Origin: UBA288 sp050178135
GTDB lineage: Archaea; Halobacteriota; Methanomicrobia; Methanomicrobiales; Methanospirillaceae
Assembly: GCA_050178135.1 (NCBI GenBank)
Contig: JBFXGJ010000002.1
Coordinates: 1 to 64,000 of the forward strand
Direction of reading: 5' to 3'
Length of the DNA stretch: 64,000 bases
Both the position numbers and the translations under genes were made by a program. Below the pieces are notes generated by a model. That model had not been told where the DNA came from. It did no database searches and saw only the letters and a program-made list of their open reading frames with translations. Below are positions 1 through 8,500 of this stretch, in pieces. Position 1 is the first letter of the stretch; each line of letters opens with the position of its first letter.

Positions 1-689
1 CCCCGGTCCGGGGCACTCTTGCCCTCCCGTCCTCGGCGGCTGCTGGTTCGTCGTCCGTGTTTGTCCCGTACGCGGGTGCCACCGCGGTCGATGGGTGGGG
101 GTTGTTCACGATGTCGGGTTCTGTGGCGACGATCACAGGAGACAGCCTGGTGACTGTTCCCGCGTCGGGGTGGTCGGGGACGTACTATGTCTATGGGACC
201 GGTTTCTCGAGCGGTGCGCAGGTCTGGGTCCGTTCTCCCACGGGTGTACTCTACGTGGCGACCAGTGAGACGACCCTGAGTCCGACCACGGTCCGGGGCA
301 CTCTTGTCATCCCGTCTTCTGCGGCTGCTGGTTCGTATTCCGTGTATGTCCAGAACCCGGGTGCCACCGCGGTCTATCGGACGGGGATGTTCACGAAGTC
401 TGGAAGTACCCCAGCGTCCATCAGCACCTTCTCGCCCAATTATGCAACCCGAGGAGTGTCGAAGACCGTGTATGTCTACGGTTCGAACTTCCAGCCTGGT
501 GCACAGGTCATCATCTACAAGGGTGGGGCGACAGCCCTGCAGGCAACGGGTGAGACCTTCATCAACTCGAACACAATTCGGTGCGTCATCTACGTCTCGA
601 CATCGCAGCCGAATGGTTATTACTACGGAGGTGTGATCAACCCCGGGATGGGTTTCTATCCAAAGTCGAACGCGTTCTATCTCTATTAG
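1..689 (+). CDS. Surface protein with TIG/IPT-like repeats, C-terminal part only
   Basis: The reading frame is already open at the left edge, so this is the C-terminal end of a larger protein; the first in-frame start (GTG at 57) lies inside a repeat and is not the true start. It shows about 2.5 units of a roughly 95-residue beta-sandwich repeat with motifs such as VYGTGFSSGAQV, VYGSNFQPGAQV and SSAAAGSYSVYVQNPG, typical of IPT/TIG domains found in archaeal surface proteins and adhesins. It ends at FYLY with no membrane anchor. Probably exported. The specific role is unknown. Confidence 0.75.
   Translation, partial: PVRGTLALPSSAAAGSSSVFVPYAGATAVDGWGLFTMSGSVATITGDSLVTVPASGWSGTYYVYGTGFSSGAQVWVRSPTGVLYVATSETTLSPTTVRGTLVIPSSAAAGSYSVYVQNPGATAVYRTGMFTKSGSTPASISTFSPNYATRGVSKTVYVYGSNFQPGAQVIIYKGGATALQATGETFINSNTIRCVIYVSTSQPNGYYYGGVINPGMGFYPKSNAFYLY
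6..400 (+). repeat. Direct 285-bp repeat inside the TIG protein gene
   Basis: The segment beginning GGTCCGGGGCACTCTTG recurs exactly 285 bp later (about 6 and 291) and stays near-identical for about 110 bp, including the stretch GGGTGCCACCGCGGTC. The period equals 95 codons, so it is in-frame duplication of one TIG unit. High nucleotide identity suggests recent duplication or gene conversion. Confidence 0.7.
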
Positions 690-750
690 CACAGAGGAAG
701 AAAGACCTCAAATAGAGGGGGCCGGTGTCAATATCCCGGTCCTTCCGACC

Positions 751-758
751 TTTTTTTT
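751..758 (+). terminator. T8 tract after the TIG protein gene
   Basis: A run of eight T residues about 60 bp after the stop codon in an otherwise GC-rich stretch. Archaeal termination mainly uses oligo-T tracts, so this is a reasonable terminator. Intergenic region 690-947 shows nothing else clear apart from an AT-richer stretch near 880-920 that may be the old promoter of the following pseudogene. Confidence 0.45.
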
Positions 759-947
759 CCGGCGGGGTATCGGTTTCCCGGTGAGTTGGGTTGAACAAAC
801 TCGCCCAACCGTACTCGACCATTGGACCGTGCTGCTGACCAGAGCACGTTTGATTCAAGTGACGATCTATCTCTTCTGCTAAGAGTGGTTTTCTTAACGA
901 ATAACCATCACATCAGTATCGAAGGACGATCTTGGAGAAGAGAACGC

Positions 948-2483
948 ATGGCAGTTCTCCACCCAACTCTCCTGGGGTCAGTTGTCCCTACACTGGCCCT
1001 TCTCTGTGTCCCTGTTCCGGCCGTCCCTGCCGCTACGGCAGGCACCTATCCGTTCCCGGGACAATCTCGAACGATGGCGGGGTGCCCTTGCATCTGGTCG
1101 CCACCGGTATTGCGATCAATGGGCCCGGCTACACCTTCGAGAGAGACGAGCTCGACATCGAGGACCGTTACATCGCCGTCTCCGACGCTTCGGGAAGGAT
1201 GGTGGGGTCCTGCCCGTCCCTTCGACCCTTTTGACCTCGGGTGTCAGGTTCAACGGTTCGGGTGACTATCTGAACTTTAATTCCGAATTCCCCGTCGGTG
1301 TCGCAGTCAACAGCATGGGGGGGTTCTTCTTTTCTGCCCCATCCAACTCCGAACATGTCACGGTCTACAACCTGGACGGCCAGGAGGTTAACCACCGTAA
1401 TCCCGGCATTGATAACTCCTTCTCGATCGCCGTACATCAGACGGATTGCCTCAATATCAGCTACGGGACGTCGGGGATGACGCGCTCGTCTCGGGCTTTC
1501 CGATCGACGCGGCAGACGACATCTTTATCACCGATAGTGTTGGGGAGACTCTTTCACGTTTTCACCCCATCAGGTCGACTCATCGCCACGAGCTTTGGTT
1601 GGGATATGGACGGCCCGACGGCGATCGCCGTGAGCCCGTCGGGCAAGGTGTATGCCAGCGATCGGACAACGTCCGAATCCAGGTCTTCGGCCCGCCCCAA
1701 CCGCCCCCATCACCCTCGATCGCTTTGTATTGCCAGTCCGGGCAGGCGCTGTACATGGGGCGGATCCTGGAATGCATGGCGAACGCGAAGGAGTGGGTAT
1801 CGGAGGTCGGTGACTCGGGGACGTCCGCTCTCCAGTACCCGACGCATTCCCTCACCACTCCCTGGTTTTCCTCAGCGCCCCTCATGGTCGTCTTCCTTGA
1901 CGGGCGGACAGGGACGAAGACCGATTACAAGGTCATCCGCGTGACCGAACCCGCGGGTCCTGTTTCCACACCGGTTGCCGACTTCACGGGGGAGCCGACC
2001 GCTGGTCAGGCGCCGCTCACCGTCCAGTTCACCGAAATTTCCTCGCCGGCTCCATACCACCGGTGGTGGCAGTTCGGGGATGGGTTCAACTCCACCGATG
2101 CGAACCCGGTCCACGTCTACGACCGAACCGGGGCGTACACCGTGAACCTGACCGTCTGGACGCCGATCGGCCAGGCGACCGTCTCGAAGCCGGCACACGT
2201 AATCGTCGATAGTGACCATCGGGTACCGGAAGCGAATTTCACGATCAGCCGCATCTCGGGGCCGGGACCGCTCTACGTCCGGTTGACTGATCTCTCAATC
2301 GGCTCCCCCACCTCAGTGACGCCGAGACCCTGCCGAGCGGTCTCTCGTGCTTCCCCAGCGACCGGGCGTCGCGCGAATGCGCTACCCTTTCCCGACGGGA
2401 GACCCGACAGCGGTCGGCTGGCCTGTCGGGTTTCGTTGCCCGGGCGATCTGACCGCGGCAACTCCAGGGTTACATTCTCGTAA
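948..2483 (+). pseudogene. Decayed secreted beta-propeller (NHL-like)/PKD surface protein, multiple frameshifts
   Basis: Coding sense jumps between frames. A signal peptide (MAVLHPTLLGSVVPTLALL, from ATG 948) is in frame 3. Sequence with DGGVPLHLVATGIAINGPG follows in frame 2. Propeller-like blades (FPVGVAVNSMGGFFF, GPTAIAVSPSGKVYASDR) are in frame 1, and DDIFITDSVGETLSRF and RIQVFGPP are in frame 3. A full PKD domain (ADFTGEPTAGQAPLTVQF, FGDGFNSTDANPVHVYDRTG) lies at about 1978-2215 in frame 3, and a second PKD begins near 2235 but degrades after LSIGSPTS. At least five frame changes are needed, so this is a decaying gene rather than one sequencing slip. Exact borders are uncertain. Confidence 0.75.
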
Positions 2484-2492
2484 CTCCACAAT

Positions 2493-2521
2493 ATTTATAC
2501 GTAGGTATTGTAATGATACCT
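2493..2521 (+). promoter_or_regulatory. TATA box and inverted repeat in front of hcp
   Basis: ATTTATAC at 2493-2500 is a good archaeal TATA box about 55 bp before the hcp ATG. Immediately downstream is a perfect inverted repeat, AGGTAT (2503-2508) and ATACCT (2516-2521), with a 7-bp spacer. It falls between TATA and the expected transcription start, a place where a repressor would block polymerase recruitment. Regulator unknown. Confidence 0.55.
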
Positions 2522-2553
2522 TGTAGGAAAACAACACGAGGTGTGAGATAGAC

Positions 2554-4173
2554 ATGTTCTGTTACCAGTGCGAGGAGACAGCACGGGGGACCGGGTGTAC
2601 GGTCCGTGGTGTCTGCAGCAAGGACGAGGAACTCTGCAGGCTGATGGATGTCCTGCTGTACGTCAGCCGCGGGATCGCGGTACGTGAACTGGCAGCCCGT
2701 GATGCCGGCGGGACGGGAAGTAAAGAGGCCAGGAATTTTATCGCCGAAGCGCTCTTCACGACGCTCACGAACGTAAACTTCGACCCTGTTCGGATCCGGG
2801 AGATGATCTGGGAAGCAGTCGCGATCCGTGACTCCCTGCCGCCGGCAGCCCCAGGTGCCCACGATGTCGCCACCTGGACTCCGAAGGATGACGCCGAGAT
2901 CGATGCGAAGGCGCCCTCGGTCGGCGTCCTCGCGACCGAGAACGAAGACGTCCGCTCGCTTCGCGAGACCCTCATCTACGGCATGAAAGGGATGGGCGCC
3001 TACTACCACCACGCCGTGGTGCTCGGGTACCAGGACGATGCGATCGAGGAGTTCATGGTCAAGGGGCTCGCCTCCACCGTCTGGAACCTCTCTGTCGACG
3101 AGATGATCGGACTGGTCCTCGAGTGCGGAAGTGTCGGTGTCTCGACCCTTGCTCTGCTCGACCGGGCGAACACGTCCGTCTACGGCGACCCCGAGATCAC
3201 CTCCGTCAAGACCACCCCCGGCAACCGGCCGGGCATCCTGGTGACGGGGCACGACCTAAAAGACCTCGAGCAGCTCCTCGAGCAGTCAAAGAGTGCCGGC
3301 ATCGACATCTACACGCACGGTGAGATGCTCCCCGCCCACGGGTACCCGGCGTTCAAGAAGTATGCCCACTTCGTCGGCCATTACGGCACCTCCTGGCACC
3401 ACCAGCGCGAGGAGTTCGAACCCTTCAATGGCCCGGTCCTCTTCACGACCAACTGCATCATCCCACCGAAGGACTCCTACTTCGGCCGGCTCTACACGAC
3501 CGGCCCTGTCGGCTGGCCCAACGTCCCACACATCCCCGCCGGACCGAATGGAGAGAAGGACTTCTCGGCGGTCATCAAGCATGCGCAGGCGTCCACGCCG
3601 CCGGCACCCCTCCCTGGCACCGGCCGTGACCTGATCACCGGGTGCGCCCACAAGGCCGTCCTCTCGCTTGCCGGGACGATCGTCGATGCCGTGAAGAAGG
3701 GCGACATCCGCCGGTTCATCGTGATGGCCGGCTGCGATGGCCGTCAGAAGGAGCGTGAGTACTACACGAGGTTCGCCGAGGCGCTCCCGAAGGACACGAT
3801 CATCCTGACCGCCGGGTGTGCGAAGTTCCGGTACAATGCCCTCGACCTCGGGACGATCGGTGGTATCCCCCGGGTGATCGACGCGGGCCAGTGCAACGAC
3901 TCCTACTCGCTTGTCGTGATCGCACAGGCTCTTGCCGAGGCGTTCGGAGTTGGGATCAACAACCTGCCGCTCTCGTTCAACATCGCGTGGTACGAGCAGA
4001 AGGCTGTCCTCGTCCTCCTCGCCCTGCTGAGCCTTGGGGTCCAGAACATCACCCTCGGGCCGAAACTCCCGGCCTTTGTCTCTCCGAACGTCCTCAAGGT
4101 GCTCGTCGAGAAGTTCAACATCGCGCCGAACACGACAGTCGAGGAGGACATGAGCCGGCTCGTGCCGGCCTGA
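2554..4173 (+). CDS. hcp: Hybrid cluster protein (hydroxylamine/NO reductase type)
   Basis: A 539-residue Hcp. The N-terminal cysteines are spaced C-x2-C-x8-C-x5-C (MFCYQCEETARGTGC...GVC), the cubane cluster site seen in Hcp of anaerobes. Later motifs that hold the hybrid Fe-S-O cluster are visible: GHDLKDLEQLLEQS, HGEMLPAHGYP, FTTNCIIPP, AGCDGRQKEREYY, LTAGCAKFRYN and DAGQCNDSYS. Members reduce hydroxylamine or NO and protect against nitrosative or oxidative stress in the cytoplasm. ATG 2554 follows GAGGTGTGAG, a ribosome binding site. A rubredoxin follows after 210 bp, a common electron-donor pairing. Complete and unremarkable in length. Confidence 0.95.
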   Translation: MFCYQCEETARGTGCTVRGVCSKDEELCRLMDVLLYVSRGIAVRELAARDAGGTGSKEARNFIAEALFTTLTNVNFDPVRIREMIWEAVAIRDSLPPAAPGAHDVATWTPKDDAEIDAKAPSVGVLATENEDVRSLRETLIYGMKGMGAYYHHAVVLGYQDDAIEEFMVKGLASTVWNLSVDEMIGLVLECGSVGVSTLALLDRANTSVYGDPEITSVKTTPGNRPGILVTGHDLKDLEQLLEQSKSAGIDIYTHGEMLPAHGYPAFKKYAHFVGHYGTSWHHQREEFEPFNGPVLFTTNCIIPPKDSYFGRLYTTGPVGWPNVPHIPAGPNGEKDFSAVIKHAQASTPPAPLPGTGRDLITGCAHKAVLSLAGTIVDAVKKGDIRRFIVMAGCDGRQKEREYYTRFAEALPKDTIILTAGCAKFRYNALDLGTIGGIPRVIDAGQCNDSYSLVVIAQALAEAFGVGINNLPLSFNIAWYEQKAVLVLLALLSLGVQNITLGPKLPAFVSPNVLKVLVEKFNIAPNTTVEEDMSRLVPA

Positions 4174-4383
4174 ACCCTGACCGAGGCCGACACCCAGAGG
4201 GGACCATGTGCTTCCACCTCACCGTCCCCCCCCGGCTGAGCCTGAAGAAGCTTGCGACGGACTGCACGACCGTAGCCTCACGCCGGACGAAGCAAACGAA
4301 AGGTTGAACGCGACCCGGGAGATTCGTGCGGAGGGCAACCCCCGTACGCCCTCGTCCCGGAAGAGAACGAACAGGATTAGATC

Positions 4384-4542
4384 ATGGATTCATACAGATG
4401 CACTGCTTGTGGTTACGTCTATGACCCTGCAGTTGGGGACAGCAACGGCGGCATCCCGCCGGAGACCGATTTCATCGACCTGCCGGATGACTGGGTCTGC
4501 CCCCTCTGCATGCTCGGAAAAGATGTTTTTGAAAAGGTCTGA
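4384..4542 (+). CDS. rub: Rubredoxin, 52 aa
   Basis: A small iron protein with one Fe(Cys)4 centre. The translation starts MDSYRCTACGYVYDP and ends with CPLCMLGKDVFEKV; the two knuckles are C6-x2-C9 and C39-x2-C42, and the usual aromatic and acidic core residues (Y4, Y11, Y13, W37) are present. The second knuckle is CPLCM where most rubredoxins have CPxCG. Length fits the family exactly. It lies directly behind hcp and is likely an electron carrier for it or for other oxygen- or NO-detoxifying enzymes. The 210 bp between the two genes carries no convincing ORF, so it may have its own promoter. Confidence 0.95.
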   Translation: MDSYRCTACGYVYDPAVGDSNGGIPPETDFIDLPDDWVCPLCMLGKDVFEKV

Positions 4543-4604
4543 ATCTCCCCTCTGTTTGGGATCGCGAGAGGCCGGGAGGGCCTTCCGTCGGGCGACCCGT
4601 ACCC

Positions 4605-5984
4605 TCAATTTTCCAGAAACCGGTCCATGGCCGGGCGGAGCGACGAGGCGAGCCGGCGGCGGAAGACCGCACGGTCCATTGCTTTCGCCCTGAACCCCTC
4701 CAGGACCAGGATCCGGTCGGCCTCCGCCGTCAGGAGGTCGAGGGCGCCGGTGGTAAAGAGGATTGTCGAGTGACCCAGGCGCTCACGACGTGTCGCCAGA
4801 AGCGTCGAGAGCGGGACCACGCCGGGTGCGGAGAGGCAGGAGGGAACGAGGAGGTTCACCGCCGACCGGTCCTCGTCGAAGGCGAGGAGCGGCACCTTTC
4901 GCCCGATGGCCCGCCCCATCTCTTCGGCCATCGAGGTCGAACCCGATCCGGGGCCCGAGGCCGCGTTCGGCGTCCCCCGGAGGGAGGGGGGAAGGCGGTC
5001 GAAGAAGAGTGAGAGGTCCGCCGCGTGGTGCATGCCGGCACCCGCCTCGGCGAAGACGGGCCCGGGCACGGTCACCACCCGTTCGCGCCCGTCCCCCGGG
5101 AGGTGGTCGTCGACCCCGGCGAGGACCGCTGAGAGGAGGGTAGACTTCCCCTCTGCGTTCGATCCGGCGATGGCGAACACCTCGCCTTTCCGGAGACCGA
5201 GCCCATTCGCGTTCTCGCCGCTCACCGGGAGCTCGACCTCGACCGGATTGAGCCCCTCGGGGCATCGGAAAGCGACGTGGTTCTCTCCTCGCGGGCCGGC
5301 CACACGAAAGTGGCACCGGTACCGTGTATACTCGCGGGCGGGGAGGGTCCCGTCCCCGACGAACGCGACGAGTCCGAGCGACGGGAGGGCTCGGCGGAGC
5401 CCCTTCTGGTCGAGCGAGGAGATCCGTCCTGCCTCCAGTACCCGGTCGGGTTGCCCCTGCACCACCACACCGACCGCCTCGACAAACCGGTCGATCCGTT
5501 CGGTCGCATCCCGTATCGCTCCCGGGTCATCGGCGGCGGTTGGGGGCAGGGCGCCGGTGAGCGTGAGAGCAAAACCCTCGGGATCGGCCCTGTTATCCTC
5601 GCCGGCTCGGAAGATCCCCCCTCCGATCGCCGAAGGTGAGGCGATCAGGGTGTATGGTTCGACCGGGGCGGTGTACCGGTCGGGAAGACCTGTCCCCCGC
5701 CCCGCGAGTGGGTCAAGGGCGGCGGCGGACGGGCTCCGGGCTGCTGCCTTGATCGCCTCCACAGCGATCGCCGCGACCCCGTCCAGTCCCTCTGCTCCTC
5801 TCCCCGTGTTCTCAAGGTTCCGCTCGATCCGGATTGGGAGGCTGAACTGCAGCGCCGCACGATCAAACGACGGCACGATGTAGGTATTTACCCCGGGTCG
5901 TACCCGTCGTCGGTCCACCATGACGCCGTCGCCACCGACGCCCGAGAGGACCGTCTCGAGGTGGTCCATCCAGCCCGCCTTCAT
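4605..5984 (-). CDS. Predicted ATPase of the ABC class (COG3044-like), function unknown
   Basis: 459 residues. The C-terminal half carries the signature of the COG3044 group: a modified Walker A (AGSNAEGKSTLLSAV), then AGVDDHLPGDGRERVV, a GSGSTSMAEE signature in place of LSGGQ, and LLAFDEDRSAVNLLV as Walker B with the DEDRSA variant. Family proteins have a large N-terminal domain, as here, and no membrane partner, so it is not a transporter ATPase. ATG 5984 is preceded by GGAGGGAGGCGAAG. It is convergent with hcp-rub. The family has no settled function. The walker A reads GSNAEGKST, unusual but complete. Confidence 0.75.
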   Translation of the reverse strand: MKAGWMDHLETVLSGVGGDGVMVDRRRVRPGVNTYIVPSFDRAALQFSLPIRIERNLENTGRGAEGLDGVAAIAVEAIKAAARSPSAAALDPLAGRGTGLPDRYTAPVEPYTLIASPSAIGGGIFRAGEDNRADPEGFALTLTGALPPTAADDPGAIRDATERIDRFVEAVGVVVQGQPDRVLEAGRISSLDQKGLRRALPSLGLVAFVGDGTLPAREYTRYRCHFRVAGPRGENHVAFRCPEGLNPVEVELPVSGENANGLGLRKGEVFAIAGSNAEGKSTLLSAVLAGVDDHLPGDGRERVVTVPGPVFAEAGAGMHHAADLSLFFDRLPPSLRGTPNAASGPGSGSTSMAEEMGRAIGRKVPLLAFDEDRSAVNLLVPSCLSAPGVVPLSTLLATRRERLGHSTILFTTGALDLLTAEADRILVLEGFRAKAMDRAVFRRRLASSLRPAMDRFLEN

Positions 5985-6116
5985 CTTCGCCTCCCTCCTC
6001 GGGTCTCACGGCCATCCGCGGGAACCATGGAACGAGGTTGACGGCAGAATGCTTCAAGGCTCCAGCCATGAGAAAGGGGATGGGTCCCCTCTCTTCCCGG
6101 GCGGCATCGAGGCGCC

Positions 6117-7175
6117 TCACCGCGGCGCGGGGATCACGTGGACTGCTGACGCCTTGAAGGTCGCGAACATCTGTGAGCCGGGAACGAGTCCGAGTTCGCC
6201 ACAACTCTCCCGGGTAAGGAGCACGTTGAGAGGGAAGCCCACGTCGAGCATCACCCGGACCGTGCTCCCACAGGGCACGACTTCCTGGACCTCGCCCAAA
6301 AGGCAGTTCCGCGCGCTCGACTCGAAGGGCGCCCCTGAGATGATCACGTCCTCCGCATGGAGTGTGGCGACCACGTCTCCGGTGACATCCGAGACGGCAG
6401 TGAACGATGCGCCTGACTCTGTTGTGACCCGAACGAGCCTGCCTGACGGCAGAGCTCGCCCCCGAATGATGTTGCCGATCCCGAGGAAGTCGGCGACCAG
6501 AGCATCGGCGGGGTGCAGAAAGACGTCCTCGGTCTCACCCACCTGGGTGATCCGGCCGTCCTGCATGATTGCGATCCGGTCGGCGAGCGTAAAGACGTCT
6601 TCGAAGTGATGGGTTATCTGGATGATGGTCGTTCCGGTGGCGTGTCGGACCCTGGAGAGTTCGGCCCGCATCCGCTCCCGTGTCCGGCCGTCGAGAGCGC
6701 TCAGGGGCTCGTCGAGAAGGAGGATCGTTGGCCGAAGGATGAGCGCGCGTGCCAGCGCGACCCTCTGTTGCTCGCCGCCGGAGAGAGAGCCCGGGTATCG
6801 ATCTGCGAGGTGCGTGATCTCGAGCAGCGCTGCGATCTCCTCCGTCCGGGCTCGCCGTTCCTCGCGAGGGACCCGGTCCTGGCGTAGCCCGAACGCGATG
6901 TTCTCCGTCACCGTGCGGTGGGGAAAGAGCATGTAGTCCTGGTAGACGATCCCGAACGGGCGGTGGCGTGGCGCCGTCCTGGTGATCTCCTCCCCGTTCA
7001 GCACGATCCGGCCCCCCGACGGGGTATGGAGGCCGGCGATCGTCTCGAGGAGGACGGTCTTGCCCGCCCCGCTCGGGCCGATGATCGCGAGGTGTTCATT
7101 CCTATTCACCTCGAGCGACACGTCCTGGAGCCTGAACTCGCCCAGGTTGATGGAGAGTGATTCGATCCGCAGCAT
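6117..7175 (-). CDS. Molybdate/tungstate ABC transporter ATPase
   Basis: A 352-residue ModC/WtpC-like ATPase. Walker A is GPSGAGKT, Q-loop YQDYMLFPH, signature LSGGEQQRVALARAL, Walker B ILLLDEPLSALD, and H-loop ITHHFEDV. The C-terminal ~100 residues form a TOBE-like oxyanion-binding domain (ARNCLLGEVQEVVPCGSTVRV). The start is set at ATG 7175 (MLRIESLSINLGEF), 11 bp after the stop of the permease gene; the open frame extends further upstream but that part is shadow sequence. It energises uptake with the permease and binding protein encoded just before it in the same operon. Confidence 0.9.
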   Translation of the reverse strand: MLRIESLSINLGEFRLQDVSLEVNRNEHLAIIGPSGAGKTVLLETIAGLHTPSGGRIVLNGEEITRTAPRHRPFGIVYQDYMLFPHRTVTENIAFGLRQDRVPREERRARTEEIAALLEITHLADRYPGSLSGGEQQRVALARALILRPTILLLDEPLSALDGRTRERMRAELSRVRHATGTTIIQITHHFEDVFTLADRIAIMQDGRITQVGETEDVFLHPADALVADFLGIGNIIRGRALPSGRLVRVTTESGASFTAVSDVTGDVVATLHAEDVIISGAPFESSARNCLLGEVQEVVPCGSTVRVMLDVGFPLNVLLTRESCGELGLVPGSQMFATFKASAVHVIPAPR

Positions 7176-7186
7176 GGCCCGTTCTC

Positions 7187-7960
7187 CTAGAAGACATTCA
7201 CTCCCCGGTCCATGACCTCCACCGCGCAGAGCGTGATGAGCGAGATCAGGATCAGGACCGTCGCCGCCGCCACGGCGAGGTTGAGGTCTCCGGTCGAGAT
7301 GTTCAGGAAGAGCGCGATTGGGAGGGTCTCCGTCCGCATCGGAGTCGCGCCCGCCAGCATCAGGACGGCTCCAAACTCGCCCATAGCCTTCGACCAGGTG
7401 ATGATCCCGCCGGCGACGAGTGCCGGCCGGGCCATCGGCAGGGTGACCTGGAGGAACGCGCCGGCGTCCGTGCACCCGAGAGTCTTCGCCACGTACTCGA
7501 ACCGGGGGTTGACGGACGAGAAGGCCGATCGCAGGATCCTGATCAGGTACGGGAGGTTTACGAAAACCTCGGCAATGATGATCCCTAGTGGGGTGAAGAC
7601 GACGGCAACGCCCGCCTGCTCAAGAGCCCTTCCCCATGGAGTCGTGCCGAAGAAGAGGAGGAGAGCGATCCCAGCGACCAGCGGTGGCATCGTCAGAGGC
7701 AGGGTCAGGATGAGGGTCGCCAGTCTTTTTGCCGGGAACTGGTAACGCGCGAGGGCGTACGCGATCGGAACCGCGAGCAGGAGGCAAACCCCGGTCGAGG
7801 CGATGCTGGTCACGAGGCTGAGCAGGACCGAGAACCGGATCTCCGGGCTTGCCAGGCTCGCAACAAGCGCAGGCGGCGGGGTGGCGACGATGAGCCCTCC
7901 CAGGCTCGCGCTTATGGCGAGGACGACCAGGACGGTGAGGAGGAGAAAGGGCCTGCGCAT
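7187..7960 (-). CDS. Molybdate/tungstate ABC transporter permease (ModB/WtpB-like)
   Basis: 257 residues with about six hydrophobic segments and the EAA loop that contacts the ATPase (YVAKTLGCTDAGAFLQVTLPMARPALVAGGIITWSKAMGEFGAVLML). The GEFGA element is typical of molybdate, tungstate and sulfate permeases. It lies between the TrmO-like gene (sharing one base at 7960) and the ATPase gene. It forms the membrane channel of the importer. Confidence 0.9.
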   Translation of the reverse strand: MRRPFLLLTVLVVLAISASLGGLIVATPPPALVASLASPEIRFSVLLSLVTSIASTGVCLLLAVPIAYALARYQFPAKRLATLILTLPLTMPPLVAGIALLLFFGTTPWGRALEQAGVAVVFTPLGIIIAEVFVNLPYLIRILRSAFSSVNPRFEYVAKTLGCTDAGAFLQVTLPMARPALVAGGIITWSKAMGEFGAVLMLAGATPMRTETLPIALFLNISTGDLNLAVAAATVLILISLITLCAVEVMDRGVNVF

Positions 7961-8493
7961 CAGCGCAGGTCCTCCTGTACCGGCGCTCCTGCCGGTATAA
8001 CCGATTCGGACAGGGCCTGTCGGCTCGTCTCGCGGATCCGCTCGATGTGCTGGTCCGTGACCCAGCCGCAGACGGCGTTGGGAATGGTGTCGAAGGCGGT
8101 CACGTACGGCTTGATATCCAGGATCGGAGTCCCGTCGAGGAGGTCCAGGCCCGATACATGCAGCACGCCGTCCCGGATCTCCTGCAGAGCGACGTACGAT
8201 AGCCCGATCGGGTTGGGCCGGTTGAAGTGTCGGGACGCGAAGATCCCGTGTGGCGTCACCCCGTCGGAAAGGGGTTTTTCTACCAGGGAACGTCGCTCCG
8301 CCCGGTCCAGGTGTGAGACGAGGATCAGGTGACTGAACCCCTCGACACTGGCGAGCCCCTCCTGGTAATCGGGGAAGACCTCGATCGTCCCCTCCGCTGA
8401 CGAGAACGTGCTCTGGAACGGGGGGGCGCCGGGTGTCGAGAGAGGTGAATGGGCGATACCTATTGGCCTGTAGTGCATGGTCCGGTTTCTCAT
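7960..8493 (-). CDS. TsaA/TrmO-like methyltransferase inside the Mod operon
   Basis: About 177 residues of the UPF0066/TsaA family, whose characterised member TrmO methylates N6-threonylcarbamoyladenosine in tRNA using S-adenosylmethionine. Family motifs are clear: YRPIGIAHSP near the N terminus, VEGFSHLILVSHLDRA, GIFASRHFNRPNPIGLS, and LDLLDGTPILDIKPYV. I chose ATG 8493 (MRNRTMHYR), which has GGAG upstream in the end of the preceding gene; ATG 8478 is an alternative. It sits between binding-protein and permease genes with almost no spacing, so it is co-transcribed with the transporter. Why is unknown; it may act on a substrate other than tRNA. Confidence 0.85.
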   Translation of the reverse strand: MRNRTMHYRPIGIAHSPLSTPGAPPFQSTFSSAEGTIEVFPDYQEGLASVEGFSHLILVSHLDRAERRSLVEKPLSDGVTPHGIFASRHFNRPNPIGLSYVALQEIRDGVLHVSGLDLLDGTPILDIKPYVTAFDTIPNAVCGWVTDQHIERIRETSRQALSESVIPAGAPVQEDLR

Positions 8494-8500
8494 CGCATCA

